This document shows, one piece after another, positions 44,906 to 54,235 of a DNA stretch of 64,000 nt (its first letter is position 1; the number at the start of each line of letters is the position of its first letter). The stretch comes from Brachyspira hampsonii (GTDB lineage: Bacteria > Spirochaetota > Brachyspiria > Brachyspirales > Brachyspiraceae): NCBI RefSeq assembly GCF_002214805.1, contig NZ_CP019914.1:2418001-2482000 (forward strand), written 5' to 3'. Below the pieces are notes generated by a model, which had not been told where the DNA came from, did no database searches, and saw only the letters and a program-made list of their open reading frames with translations. Both the position numbers and the translations under genes were made by a program.

Positions 44906-45790
44906 TTAATTATGTCTTTTTCCTGAAGCATATTCAAGCATATTAATATCCAAAATTTCTCTATGCGGTTTTAGAAGAGATTTTTCATACTGACATTTCC
45001 ATTGTACATTTTCAAATATGCTTTGTATAGTATCGCCGCTTTTTATAATATCGCCTTTATCAAATATATAAGCAGCTATATTTAAAGCATGTGAGATTAC
45101 ATCATTAGGATTTAGATCATGAAAATGATATTGTATATCCGGTAAGCCTATAGCATACATTCCTAAAGTATCAACTATAATATCATTTGAATCCTGAACA
45201 TTAAAAAGTCTTATATTAACTCCGGAGAGCATAAATCTAAAATCTTTAGGGTAGTTATTATTGAGTATTTGTTCTGGAAGAAGAAGTTTGCCGCTTTGCT
45301 CATTGTACACAGCTACACAATTATTGAAAAGCTGTAATGCTGTATAAAGCCAATTATTTAAAAGTGTTGTTCTATCTTTATAATCAAGACCTGCTGCCAA
45401 AAAATCACTAAGCATTATTTCATAATTACAGTTCTTTATAACTTCCTTAGGTTCTTTTATATCCCACATCTGACTATAATAATAATCGCTTATAGTAGTA
45501 TAATCAAATTCCATAGCACTAGGCATCAATATTTGTGCTGGAACTTCTTTATCATCTTTGTATTTTACTTTTAAATCATTTATTGCTATGCTGTAAATAC
45601 CATTATCTGATGATATTACTTCTATATCATTATAGAATTTTTTTATTTTCTGTTTGATTAATTCTATATTAGGTAATTCTGGTTTTTCTTCAAATAAAAG
45701 TTTATAGAAATATACATGTGAGAAATTGGCCTCATCATGATTTATACTTTTATGATTAGTATTTGGATTAACTTCTTTTTTATCTTTCAT
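44906..45790 (-). CDS. DUF4261-domain protein
   Basis: 294 residues. The hydrophilic N-terminus (1-25) is probably disordered. The C-terminal half has the DUF4261 features: LGMYAIGLPDIQYHFHDLNPNDV, then SGDTIQSIFENVQWKCQYEKSLLKPHREILDINM, where the Trp and PxR motifs are characteristic. Function unknown; some DUF4261 proteins occur near secretion or immunity clusters, but nothing here supports that. It is a single gene between the hyd promoter and the outer-membrane protein terminator. Confidence 0.7.
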   Translation of the reverse strand: MKDKKEVNPNTNHKSINHDEANFSHVYFYKLLFEEKPELPNIELIKQKIKKFYNDIEVISSDNGIYSIAINDLKVKYKDDKEVPAQILMPSAMEFDYTTISDYYYSQMWDIKEPKEVIKNCNYEIMLSDFLAAGLDYKDRTTLLNNWLYTALQLFNNCVAVYNEQSGKLLLPEQILNNNYPKDFRFMLSGVNIRLFNVQDSNDIIVDTLGMYAIGLPDIQYHFHDLNPNDVISHALNIAAYIFDKGDIIKSGDTIQSIFENVQWKCQYEKSLLKPHREILDINMLEYASGKRHN

Positions 45791-45887
45791 ATTTAAAAAA
45801 CTCCTATAAATATAAATATTACTATATTTTTTAATAAAAGCAATTTATTATTATTATATAAGTTTATATTTTTTATATTGTAAAATC

Positions 45888-45931
45888 ATAAAATAATAGC
45901 GATAATCTAGAATATAGGCTAGTTTATCGCT
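45888..45931 (-). terminator. rho-independent terminator after the outer-membrane protein gene
   Basis: Stem AGCGATAAaCTAG / CTAGaTTATCGCT (one internal mismatch) with a T-rich tail on the minus strand, 22 bases after the stop at 45953. Confidence 0.75.
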
Positions 45932-45952
45932 GTCAATAATAAAAATTATTAA

Positions 45953-47056
45953 TTACTGTTTTACTGGTACTAAATATGTAAAGTCAAATTGTAAACTTTG
46001 ATCGTATCTTATTCCTATTTCATTTTTTTCATTGAGGAATAATCCATTAACTAAAGCAAGTCCTAATACTATACCATTGTCAAATACGAAGTCTTTCTTT
46101 AAATTAAGTCCAAAATAGAAAGGTACTCTATAGAAAGGATCGCCTTCAACACTTATGAATTTATGCTTTTTATCTATATACCACCCTGAAACAAATATTA
46201 TAGGCTCTATTTCAAACCAAGTCATAACAGGTATTGTTCCTCTTAAGAAAAGTCCATGTCCGAATACTCCCGGCTCATTATCTCTGTCAGCAAGGTTATA
46301 AGAGGCCATATAAAGTATAGATAAATAATAACTATTAATACCGATAGCCCCAACATAGTTCTCTGTAATAGCAGGACTTCCAGCTACGAATGGATATTCA
46401 TGCCCTCCGTTATGCCAATAGTGAACGGCCGCATAAGGAGTTGCTATATCATGAACAAAGTCCATAGCATAAGTAAGTCCTACATCAAATCTTTCTCTAT
46501 GTTTGGCATTATGCTGTATCTGCCAATTCATATATATTTCACCTTTACCGCCTTTAAACCATTCAAAAGAAGCACCATACTCATAATATCCATGTGTGAA
46601 AGGTTCATTATATTTATATTCTTCCGGTCCTTTTGCTATTAATGTATTATCTGGAGTAGAACGAACAACTGGTGTCATATCCATTAAAGGATCTCTTATA
46701 GGTGATGGTAAATTATGTCCTCCTGTCATTGTGCCTATTCTCAAAGAAATATATTCATTAGATAATTGTGTTGTAACTATAGGAAAAACTCTTATTCCTT
46801 GAGGAAATTCAAATGTGAATGGAAAAAATATTGAAGCTCCTACTCTTAAACTTATAAAATCATTAAATTTTATATCAAAAGCTCCTTCTGTGAAATTTTC
46901 AAAATATGTTAATGTTGTTCTAGTGTCCTGCCATAAAGTGTTTTCGGCGTTATATGCATAGGAACTTGAAAATAATCTGAAATCTACAGTTACCGCTGCA
47001 TATATATTACTTATAAGAATAACAAAGATAAAACAAAAATATAAGAAATGTTTCAT
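45953..47056 (-). CDS. probable outer-membrane beta-barrel protein
   Basis: 367 residues. Signal peptide MKHFLYFCFIFVILISNIYA (cleaved after IYA). The mature protein is a run of alternating amphipathic strands (VTVDFRLFSSSYAY, ISLRVGASIFFPFTFEF, YISLRIGTMTGG, GYYEYGASFEWFKGGKGEIYMNWQIQ, YVGAIGINSYYLSILYMASYN) with polar turns and no long helices, as expected for a transmembrane barrel of about 16 strands. It ends FDFTYLVPVKQ, not the classical terminal Phe. A porin-like role is inferred from shape only. The ribosome site is AAGGG. A G-quadruplex motif lies about 125 bases upstream. Confidence 0.65.
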   Translation of the reverse strand: MKHFLYFCFIFVILISNIYAAVTVDFRLFSSSYAYNAENTLWQDTRTTLTYFENFTEGAFDIKFNDFISLRVGASIFFPFTFEFPQGIRVFPIVTTQLSNEYISLRIGTMTGGHNLPSPIRDPLMDMTPVVRSTPDNTLIAKGPEEYKYNEPFTHGYYEYGASFEWFKGGKGEIYMNWQIQHNAKHRERFDVGLTYAMDFVHDIATPYAAVHYWHNGGHEYPFVAGSPAITENYVGAIGINSYYLSILYMASYNLADRDNEPGVFGHGLFLRGTIPVMTWFEIEPIIFVSGWYIDKKHKFISVEGDPFYRVPFYFGLNLKKDFVFDNGIVLGLALVNGLFLNEKNEIGIRYDQSLQFDFTYLVPVKQ

Positions 47057-47180
47057 AAACTAACCCTTATTTTTAATGGAATATTATATTAGAATTAATA
47101 ATATAAAAATTTATTATAACATAGTTAACATAAAATTACAATTATGATAACTATATAAATGCTTACGCAGAAAAAATTTT

Positions 47181-47197
47181 GGGGCGGGTGGGCGGGG
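47181..47197 (+). other. perfect G-quadruplex motif with single-base loops
   Basis: GGGGCGGGTGGGCGGGG: four G runs of 3-4 with one-base loops, in an otherwise very AT-rich genome. It lies between the end of the AAA/TOPRIM operon and the outer-membrane protein gene, upstream of the latter with the G-rich strand as template. A flanking GCTTACGC / GCTTGCG pair may be part of the same element. Confidence 0.8.
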
Positions 47198-47225
47198 TTT
47201 AGTATTGATGCTTGCGATGAAAAGA

Positions 47226-47363
47226 TTATTTAGTTTTTTTATGAATAGGTCTATTATCTAAACAAAATTTAATAAACTCATGCATATTTGAAATATTTTT
47301 TACTTTTAGTAGTTTCTTATAAAATTCTTCTTGTTTATATTTATTTTGCATCCATTTAGTCAT
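47226..47363 (-). CDS. small basic protein (45 aa) at the end of the AAA/TOPRIM operon
   Basis: A 45-codon frame starting MTKWMQNKYKQEEFYKKLL and ending NRPIHKKTK, strongly Lys-rich and helical. AGAGGA lies 13 bases before the ATG, rather far. It begins 24 bases after the TOPRIM stop on the same strand. It could be a third component, an antitoxin-like partner, or a remnant; a frame this short in AT-rich DNA can be chance. Confidence 0.35.
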   Translation of the reverse strand: MTKWMQNKYKQEEFYKKLLKVKNISNMHEFIKFCLDNRPIHKKTK

Positions 47364-47387
47364 TAATTTTCTATATCCTCTTTTTAT

Positions 47388-47834
47388 TTATTTACTCGTA
47401 TTTTTTCTAATATCAATTAATTTTGCCTTATAAAAAACATCTTCTAATTTTTTGTCATTATATATTGGTACAATATATTTTCTTAAGTTTGTATCTTTAA
47501 ACATACTTTTATTTATAAATTCAGATTTCTGATCAGGAGTACAATCATCAGTATCCATTATTATAAAAATTTTAAAACTACTAATAATTTCATCATTTTT
47601 ATAATCAATTATATCACCATATTCTTTTATAAAATCATCATAATTATTTAATTTATGTTTATCTAATTCATCATATAAACTAGTTATTTGTATGGATGTA
47701 CTCCCATTATCCCTAGAAATAATTTTCATGTTTAATTTAAGTTCAGCTTTAATTACATCACAAATATCTTTTTCTGACTTACCATGGCATATCACTATTA
47801 CTTTAAGATAATCTTTACTATATGTGTAATTCAT
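47388..47834 (-). CDS. TOPRIM-like nuclease partner of the AAA ATPase
   Basis: 148 residues. VIVICHGKSEKDICDVIKAEL places a Glu (residue 21) after the first strand, and FKIFIIMDTDDCTPDQK carries Asp94 and Asp96, the Glu...DxD layout of the TOPRIM fold found in OLD nucleases and RloB-like proteins. KIISRDNGSTSIQI between them is a further conserved-looking block. It follows the AAA gene by 16 bases. Predicted: a metal-dependent nuclease or effector controlled by the ATPase. The exact family is uncertain, and it is shorter than AriB or RloB. Confidence 0.6.
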   Translation of the reverse strand: MNYTYSKDYLKVIVICHGKSEKDICDVIKAELKLNMKIISRDNGSTSIQITSLYDELDKHKLNNYDDFIKEYGDIIDYKNDEIISSFKIFIIMDTDDCTPDQKSEFINKSMFKDTNLRKYIVPIYNDKKLEDVFYKAKLIDIRKNTSK

Positions 47835-47850
47835 AACAAATAATTTATTC

Positions 47851-49173
47851 CTATTTTTTTAATATATCTTCAAAATCTATTCCTGAAGTTATTGGAATGC
47901 CATTATATATTCCATTTAAATATCTTTTTCTAAAATTTATATTTGGATGTTCATTTTCATAAGATTTTATTGGTACTAATATTTTATTACCTATACTGTC
48001 AATATTAAATACATATATAGAATCTTTATCTATATTAGATTCTAAAATAGTTGTATTATGAGTTGTAATAAAAAATTGCCCATTTATGTTATTAAATAAT
48101 GAAACTAATATTTCTGAAGTTAATAAATCATGAATTCCGCTATCTAGTTCATCTACAGCTACTACTCGTGGTTTTTGTTCATCTAAAGAAGTTAATAAAA
48201 ATGGGAGTAATTTTAATAATTTTTGTGTTCCATTCGATTCTAAATCAAAATTTACATCTATCATTTTTCCATATACTCTTTTTTTAAAAAATAAATTATA
48301 TAATATTCTATCTTCCTTAATCTTTTTCTTATAGAATACTTTTTTAACATCACTATAAATAGAAGTAAAAAAATCATTCAATATTTCTTCAGTAAATTTT
48401 AGTTTATGTTCATCATTTTTCTTTATAATTCCTTTATCCATATTGATAATTACATCTTTTAATGATGATATTTTTCCTATCTTTATACTCTTATTTTTTT
48501 CAAGATGAATTGACATAGATAAGAAATATTCTATAACATCAAAAATATTTTTTTTTATGTTATCATCTATATATTGTTTTGTCTTATCATTTCTTTCAAA
48601 TAATAATATTGATAAAAATGAATGTTTACCCCAAAATTTATCAATTAGATCTTTTATTTCATTATAATATTTTTCTTTAAATAAAGATTTATTAATATAT
48701 TTCTTTTTACTATCTATTTCAAAATAAATTGTTTTATTTTTAGTTAATGTATATTCTAATTTTTCTTTTACTATATTTTTATTATCTGTTTCTATATAAT
48801 ATACCCCATTTTTATCTTTGTTTGACTCTTTATCTTTCAATATAAATCCAAATTCTAAAACCATATTACCATTTGAACCAATTGTTTTTGAATCATTAAT
48901 AATATAATCTGTACTTTTGAATATATCTTTTATAATATCTAAATTATTTTTATTATCTAAATTTTCATTTATAAGTTTATTAATTTTATCATAATGTATT
49001 TTAGTGTTTAATGTTTCAAATAAAGTAAAAAATGCATTTATAAAATTAGTTTTGCCAGCTCCATTTTCTCCGTAAATGATAATCATTTTTTTGGGATTAT
49101 TTTTTGATGATGTTAAATCTACTTCAAAATCTACTAATGATTTATAATTTTTAAGTTTTACATAAGTAAACAT
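47851..49173 (-). CDS. AAA15/OLD-type ABC-like ATPase, putative defence protein
   Basis: 440 residues. Walker A GENGAGKTNFINAFFTLFE near residue 35 follows LKNYKSLVDFEVDL, the start of AAA15/AAA21 ATPases. A Gly/Asn-type signature region (DLESNGTQKLLKLLPFLL) and Walker B PRVVAVDELDSGIHDLL come near 320-345, then FFITTHNTTILE with the switch His. The C-terminus FRKRYLNGIYNGIPI is typical of the ATPase that pairs with RloB/TOPRIM genes. Together with 47388-47834 it forms a two-gene module like OLD, PARIS or retron-type effectors. Phage defence is inferred. No coiled-coil insertion is evident. Confidence 0.75.
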   Translation of the reverse strand: MFTYVKLKNYKSLVDFEVDLTSSKNNPKKMIIIYGENGAGKTNFINAFFTLFETLNTKIHYDKINKLINENLDNKNNLDIIKDIFKSTDYIINDSKTIGSNGNMVLEFGFILKDKESNKDKNGVYYIETDNKNIVKEKLEYTLTKNKTIYFEIDSKKKYINKSLFKEKYYNEIKDLIDKFWGKHSFLSILLFERNDKTKQYIDDNIKKNIFDVIEYFLSMSIHLEKNKSIKIGKISSLKDVIINMDKGIIKKNDEHKLKFTEEILNDFFTSIYSDVKKVFYKKKIKEDRILYNLFFKKRVYGKMIDVNFDLESNGTQKLLKLLPFLLTSLDEQKPRVVAVDELDSGIHDLLTSEILVSLFNNINGQFFITTHNTTILESNIDKDSIYVFNIDSIGNKILVPIKSYENEHPNINFRKRYLNGIYNGIPITSGIDFEDILKK

Positions 49174-49254
49174 TTTATTTTAGCCTTTATTTTATCGGTT
49201 TTTATGACATTTTATCATAAATTTAGTAAAAATCAAGATAAAATAAAATTACTC

Positions 49255-49282
49255 TTTACAATAACACATTTTATATTATAAT
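49255..49282 (+). promoter_or_regulatory. promoter of purH
   Basis: TTTACA, a 16-base spacer and TATAAT, then a leader of about 60 bases with AGGAG before the ATG at 49350. Confidence 0.55.
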
Positions 49283-49349
49283 GTATTATCGTTTTTATTT
49301 ATTTCAAATAATAAAAAACTATTAAAAACTATTATTAGGAGTTGCTGTA

Positions 49350-50879
49350 ATGATTAAAAGAGCATTGATATCCGTATTTTATAAAGACGGAATATTAGAG
49401 TTCGCTAAGTTTTTAGCTTCAAAAAATGTGGAAATAGTTTCTACAGGAGGAACTTATAAATATTTAAAAGAGAATGGTATAAATGTTATAGAGGTTGCTG
49501 AAGTTACAGGTGCTAAAGAAATGCTTGACGGAAGGGTAAAAACTTTAGACCCTAAAATACATGGAGCAATACTTGCTATAAGAGATAATCCTACTCATAT
49601 GGAAACTATTAAAGAGAGAGGAATAACTCCTATTGATATGGTGATAGTTAATCTTTATCCTTTCTTTGAAAAGGTACAAGATGACAGTTTGAAGTTTGAA
49701 GAGAAAATAGAGTTTATAGATATAGGCGGACCTACAATGCTTCGTTCTGCTGCTAAATCTTTCAAAGATGTTGTGGTTATAAGTGATGTCAAAGATTATG
49801 ATTTAGTTAAAAATGAAATGGAAAAAGGGGAAGTGAGTTTTGAGACTAAGAAATATTTAGCTTCTAAAGTATTTAATTTAACTTCTGCTTATGATGCAGC
49901 AGTGTCAGAGTTTATGTTTAATTCACTAGAAAGTAAAGAAGATAAAAAACTTAATTATCTAAATATGTCTTATAGATTAGAGGAGAAATTAAGATACGGA
50001 GAGAATCCTCATCAGGGAGCAAGCTACTATGTATCAACCACAGATAAAGGCTCTATGAAAGATTTTGAACAGTTAAACGGAAAAGAGCTTTCATTTAATA
50101 ATATTAGAGACATGGATATAGCTTTAAAAATAGTATTAGAGTTCGATGAGGCTAAAAATGAATATGCTTGTTCAGCAATAAAACACTCTACGCCTTGCGG
50201 TGCTGCTTTGGGTTCTAATGTACTTGAGGCTTATACTAGAACTTATAACTGCGATCCTACTTCTATATTCGGAGGTATTGTTGCTTTTAACAGTACAGTA
50301 GATGAGGATACAGCTAAAGAACTTATAAAAATATTTTTAGAAATTGTTATTGCTAAAGACTTTACTCCTGAAGCTTTGGAAGTATTAAAAAGCAAAAAGA
50401 ATTTAAGAGTTATAAAATATAAAACTAATACAAGCGATAAAATCAATCTTGTTAAAGTAGATGGAGGATTACTTGTTCAAGATGAGGACAGTGTTTTAGT
50501 TGAAGATTATAAAGTTGTAACTGATAAAAAACCTACTGAAGAAGAGATGAAAAATTTAATATTTGGAATGAAGGTTGTAAAATATGCTAAATCAAATGCT
50601 ATAGTGGTAATAAAAGACTTTATGGCCAAAGGTATAGGAAGCGGACAGACTAACAGAATATGGGCTTGCGAAGATGCTTTGGAACGTGCCGGAGATGGAG
50701 TTGTAATGGCATCTGATGCATTTTTCCCATTCAGAGATGTTGTAGATGCTTGTGCTAAATATAATATTAAAGCTATAATTCAGCCGGGCGGATCTATGAG
50801 AGATCAGGAATCAATAGATGCTTGTAATGAACATGGCATTGCTATGATATTTACCGGTATAAGACATTTTAAACACTAA
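49350..50879 (+). CDS. purH: AICAR transformylase/IMP cyclohydrolase
   Basis: 509 residues, full length. The N-terminal cyclohydrolase (1-200) has [35 protein letters not shown] and [16 protein letters not shown]. The C-terminal transformylase has [27 protein letters not shown] (catalytic Lys-His) and a terminal [33 protein letters not shown]. It performs the last two steps of IMP synthesis. It is monocistronic with its own terminator. Confidence 0.95.
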   Translation: MIKRALISVFYKDGILEFAKFLASKNVEIVSTGGTYKYLKENGINVIEVAEVTGAKEMLDGRVKTLDPKIHGAILAIRDNPTHMETIKERGITPIDMVIVNLYPFFEKVQDDSLKFEEKIEFIDIGGPTMLRSAAKSFKDVVVISDVKDYDLVKNEMEKGEVSFETKKYLASKVFNLTSAYDAAVSEFMFNSLESKEDKKLNYLNMSYRLEEKLRYGENPHQGASYYVSTTDKGSMKDFEQLNGKELSFNNIRDMDIALKIVLEFDEAKNEYACSAIKHSTPCGAALGSNVLEAYTRTYNCDPTSIFGGIVAFNSTVDEDTAKELIKIFLEIVIAKDFTPEALEVLKSKKNLRVIKYKTNTSDKINLVKVDGGLLVQDEDSVLVEDYKVVTDKKPTEEEMKNLIFGMKVVKYAKSNAIVVIKDFMAKGIGSGQTNRIWACEDALERAGDGVVMASDAFFPFRDVVDACAKYNIKAIIQPGGSMRDQESIDACNEHGIAMIFTGIRHFKH

Positions 50880-50903
50880 TATATTATTTCTTATAATATT
50901 TCA

Positions 50904-50937
50904 AAGCGAAGTTAATTTTCATTAGCTTCGCTTTTTT
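50904..50937 (+). terminator. rho-independent terminator after purH
   Basis: A 12-bp stem (AGCGAAGTTAAT / ATTAGCTTCGCT) with a 4-base loop followed by TTTTTT. Confidence 0.93.
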
Positions 50938-50991
50938 ATATATTAAAATTTTCAATAAAGGGAAAGATTTTTGACTTAATATTATTTTTTA

Positions 50992-51402
50992 TTATTTTAA
51001 ATGTGATGAAAGCTGAAAATATCCTGCATTTATAAGATTATTAATATTTGTAAAACCCAATTTATACATACGCATACAGGCTGTACCTGAACGGTTTCCG
51101 CTTGCACAGTATACTATATATTCTTTATCTTTATCAAGTTTAGACATTTTTTCATTGAATTTAGAATCATCTAAAGGAATATTAATACTGTTTTTTATAT
51201 ACCCGCTTTGCTGAACTTCCATATAACTTCTAACATCTATTAAGCCTATATTTTTATTATTTTTATAAATGGAAACTGCATCATTTACATTTATATTTTT
51301 GAATTTTCCTTTACTTCTTATATTAAAAATAATTTTTCTTATAGTACTTAATATTATAAAAGTTAATATAATCCCTATTATTAAGGTTAAAGCATTATTC
51401 AT
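50992..51402 (-). CDS. membrane-anchored rhodanese-like protein
   Basis: 136 residues. A single N-terminal membrane helix (about 4-22) and a basic linker are followed by a rhodanese domain: VNDAVSIYKNNKNIGLIDVRSYMEVQQSGYIKNSINIPL and the active-site loop YCASGNRSGTACMRMYKLGF with Cys near residue 98. A sulfurtransferase or sulfur-carrier role at the inner membrane is likely. AGGGGG precedes the ATG. It lies 85 bases after tenA on the same strand and may be co-transcribed, which would be notable because thiamine-thiazole synthesis needs sulfur, but it may have its own promoter. Confidence 0.85.
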   Translation of the reverse strand: MNNALTLIIGIILTFIILSTIRKIIFNIRSKGKFKNINVNDAVSIYKNNKNIGLIDVRSYMEVQQSGYIKNSINIPLDDSKFNEKMSKLDKDKEYIVYCASGNRSGTACMRMYKLGFTNINNLINAGYFQLSSHLK

Positions 51403-51486
51403 TATATACCCCCTATATGTATAATATTATTATATCATACAGGGAATTAAATTTCAATTAGTTAACTTAATTTATTTAAATAAATT

Positions 51487-52149
51487 TCACACATTATAAA
51501 AATCATCTAAATTATAAGCATCATTCCAAAATCTGTACTCCCAAACAAAGGCTATATCAAAAGCAATTATCATTTTTTCTTTGACATAATCAGAAGCATT
51601 ATTATATAGCTCATCAATAATTTTAATCATATTTTCTGTTGATTTTGAAAACTCTTCATCAGCATAAGCATCAATCCAGTTTTTGTATGGATTATTTTCT
51701 ATTTTTGCATTTTCTTTTATGTGTTTTCCTACTTCATTATATATCCAAAAGCATGGAAGTATAGCAGCAGCAGCTGCCTCAAAAGCCTCAGTATGAGTCG
51801 TGTTAATTAAAAAACTAGTATAACCAATATTGGCAGTTGTAATTTTATTTGTATTTTTTAATTGAAAAGCGTCTCTGAAATATTTATGTACAATTTCTTC
51901 TTCTACTATATAGGCATTCATAGATGATTTTAAAAAAGCAATAGCATAATCTGCATTATTATTTATTTTTGAAGATATTGTTGCTAATACTTTAGAGTAG
52001 TATTTTAGATATAGGCTGTCTTGTTCTATGTAATAAGCAAATTTTTCTTTATCTAAAGTACCTTCCATAAGCTCTTTATTAAATGGCATATCAATTATTT
52101 TTTTATATAGCCCTTCATTTTTTTTCCAAACTATTTCTGAAAATTTCAT
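51487..52149 (-). CDS. tenA: TenA-family aminopyrimidine aminohydrolase/thiaminase II
   Basis: 220 residues. The family residues are present: YIEQDSLYLKYY (Asp), AAAAAILPCFWIYNEVG with the nucleophile Cys near 134, and AFVWEYRFWNDAYNL with the catalytic Glu near 205. TenA hydrolyses damaged thiamine or aminomethyl-aminopyrimidine to give HMP for salvage. It is 78 bases downstream of the binding lipoprotein in the transcript that begins with a TPP riboswitch, supporting thiamine salvage. The rest of thiamine synthesis is not in the window. Confidence 0.92.
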   Translation of the reverse strand: MKFSEIVWKKNEGLYKKIIDMPFNKELMEGTLDKEKFAYYIEQDSLYLKYYSKVLATISSKINNNADYAIAFLKSSMNAYIVEEEIVHKYFRDAFQLKNTNKITTANIGYTSFLINTTHTEAFEAAAAAILPCFWIYNEVGKHIKENAKIENNPYKNWIDAYADEEFSKSTENMIKIIDELYNNASDYVKEKMIIAFDIAFVWEYRFWNDAYNLDDFYNV

Positions 52150-52227
52150 CTTATTCTCCTTTTTATTTGAGTATTAATTATTAGATTTTTATGTTTTTAT
52201 TTTATCAAGTATATTTTCTTACTTTTG

Positions 52228-53835
52228 CTATTCTTCTATATATGCATAATTAAATTTATATCTGCCCAAAGGCTCATCAATATAATTTTTTAATTTGGGA
52301 TTAACTACCAAAAAGTCAGTTCTATATATAAAAGGTATAATAGGTACTTCTTCAAAAAGTATAGATTCTGCTTCTTTTAACGCCCCCATTCTCTTCTTTG
52401 CATTTGTTGCCGTAATGGCAAAATCTATTAAAGAATCGTATCTTTCATTTGAAAAGCCTCCGTAATTTATATCGCTATCGCTTGTCATAATTTGAAGCAT
52501 AGTAAGAGGATCATTATAATCACCTGTCCAGCTTGTTCTAGCCATTTGATAATTTCCAGATTCTCTAAAAGGCAGAGTAATTTTTGATTCTTCTGTTCTT
52601 ACAGCTATTTCTATATTAAGTGCTTCTTTCCACATTTGCTGTACTGCTTCCATAACTGTAGTATAAAATCCTGATGATACTTTTAACTCTAAAATAGGAA
52701 AGTTTTCTCCATTTGGGTATCCCGCTTCGGCTAATAATTTTCTTGCTTCTTCAACATTTTTATTATAATTATTAGCTATAATATAATTACTGCTTTCTTC
52801 TCTGAATGATTTTTCAAGTCCTTTTACTGCTGGAGGTACGAATGCTTCTGCTGATATTAATTTACCATATCCTATATTTGATACTATATAGTTTCTGTCT
52901 ATTGCTAGAGATAATGCCTTTCTTACTCTTTTATCAGATAGTGTTTTATCTTTAGTATTTAAGTCTATATAATAAATACCTATAATATCGCTTACTGCCA
53001 TTAGATTTTCTTTTATAAGATTTTCTATCTCTCCAATAGGGGGAGCATTTATAGAAAAATCAACATCTCCTGTCCTAACAGCATTAAGTGAAATATATTC
53101 ATCGGCTATCAAAACGAAATTTATTTTTTTAGAAACTTGATTTGTATAATTCCAATAATTAGTATTAATTTCAAAAACTATTTTTTCATCAGGTTTTCTT
53201 TCTGTCATTTTATAAGCACCGTTACATATATAAGTATCAGGATTCCAAGTCCAATCATCACCGTATTTTTCTATTATATCCTCTCTTACAGGCATATATA
53301 CGCCTCCTGATGCTAATAAGTCAGTAAAATATATTGTAGGCTCTTCAAGTTCTATCACTAATGTATTTTCATCTATAGCCGTAACTCCTAGATTTTCTAC
53401 GCTCTGTTTGCCTCTTATTATGTCTTTAGCATTTTTTATATATTCCATTAAATAGCTTAATGGCGAAGCTGTTTTTGGGTCTGCTGCTCTTCTATAAGAA
53501 TAAACAAAATCATCAGCTGTTACTTTTTTACCGTCGCTCCATTTTGCATTATCTCTTAAATGAAATGTATATGTTAGTTTATCATCGCTTATATCCCATT
53601 TTTCAGCAACGCCTTCTACAATATTGCCATTTATATCTTTATTAAGAAGTCCTTCAAATGCATGATTAATATAAATGTATCCGTAAGTTTCATCATTTAA
53701 AGTGGGGTCTATAGTATTAAGTTCATATCCTAGATTTACAGTGATTTCATCTTTAATATTTTTCGTTTGTTTTTTACAAGATATGAAGGATACAAATAGA
53801 AATAACAAAATAATAAATTTTTGTATTGAAGTCAT
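52228..53835 (-). CDS. OppA-type (SBP family 5) binding lipoprotein under TPP riboswitch control
   Basis: 535 residues. Lipoprotein signal MTSIQKFIILLFLFVSFISC (Cys20). The mature part is a full family-5 solute-binding protein: LNTIDPTLNDETYGYIYINHAFEGLL, YTFHLRDNAKWSDGKKVTADDFVYSYRRAADPKTASPL, DKRVRKALSLAIDRNYIV and VPIIPFIYRTDFLVVNPKLKN. These usually bind peptides, nickel or murein peptides for ABC uptake. Here the gene is behind a TPP riboswitch and before tenA, so the ligand may be a thiamine-related compound or precursor. No permease or ATPase gene adjoins it. Confidence 0.9.
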   Translation of the reverse strand: MTSIQKFIILLFLFVSFISCKKQTKNIKDEITVNLGYELNTIDPTLNDETYGYIYINHAFEGLLNKDINGNIVEGVAEKWDISDDKLTYTFHLRDNAKWSDGKKVTADDFVYSYRRAADPKTASPLSYLMEYIKNAKDIIRGKQSVENLGVTAIDENTLVIELEEPTIYFTDLLASGGVYMPVREDIIEKYGDDWTWNPDTYICNGAYKMTERKPDEKIVFEINTNYWNYTNQVSKKINFVLIADEYISLNAVRTGDVDFSINAPPIGEIENLIKENLMAVSDIIGIYYIDLNTKDKTLSDKRVRKALSLAIDRNYIVSNIGYGKLISAEAFVPPAVKGLEKSFREESSNYIIANNYNKNVEEARKLLAEAGYPNGENFPILELKVSSGFYTTVMEAVQQMWKEALNIEIAVRTEESKITLPFRESGNYQMARTSWTGDYNDPLTMLQIMTSDSDINYGGFSNERYDSLIDFAITATNAKKRMGALKEAESILFEEVPIIPFIYRTDFLVVNPKLKNYIDEPLGRYKFNYAYIEE

Positions 53836-53929
53836 AAAAAGCTCCTTGATATATTAAAAAAATAGAGATTTTTATAACACCGTTTGTTTTGTTTTATTGA
53901 AATTTTTAGTCTTGCTTGATATTTTTTAA

Positions 53930-53960
53930 TAAAACAAGACCAACTTTAGAAAAGGTCTCA
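53930..53960 (-). terminator. candidate terminator in the TPP leader (expression platform)
   Basis: On the minus strand GAGACC and GGTCTT arms (5-6 bp) with a 12-base loop, followed by TGTTTTATT, between the riboswitch and the gene. It could be the transcription-termination arm switched by TPP. The stem is modest and an alternative antiterminator was not worked out. Confidence 0.45.
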
Positions 53961-53993
53961 TTTTATTAGCCGTATTTGAAAAATTAATAAAAG

Positions 53994-54088
53994 AGATAAT
54001 TCCCTACGCTGGCATTACCCAAACAGGTTATAAGGGTCGAAGTCAAACTATTTAAACTTCCTCTCAGCCTTTTCAAGCTCCCCAGTTT
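53994..54088 (-). ncRNA. TPP riboswitch (THI element)
   Basis: On the minus strand the conserved elements occur in order: CTGGGGAGC, then GGCTGAGAGGAAG (the pyrimidine-sensing CUGAGA), a variable P3 arm, GACCCTTATAACCTG, and GGGTAATGCCAGCGTAGGGAA (pyrophosphate-sensing half). This is a complete canonical aptamer. It lies about 160 bases upstream of the OppA-type gene ATG at 53835, in the same direction, with tenA behind. TPP binding is expected to turn the operon off. Confidence 0.96.
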
Positions 54089-54235
54089 TATACCAAAAAT
54101 GATATAGTATTTTTATTTTTATATCAAGCATTTACTTATAGAATTTTTTAAAAATCATGTTCTTTTAATAGTATTAGTATAAAAATTAAAATATTTTTTA
54201 ATTGCATAAAATATAAAGAAAATATGATGAGAAAA

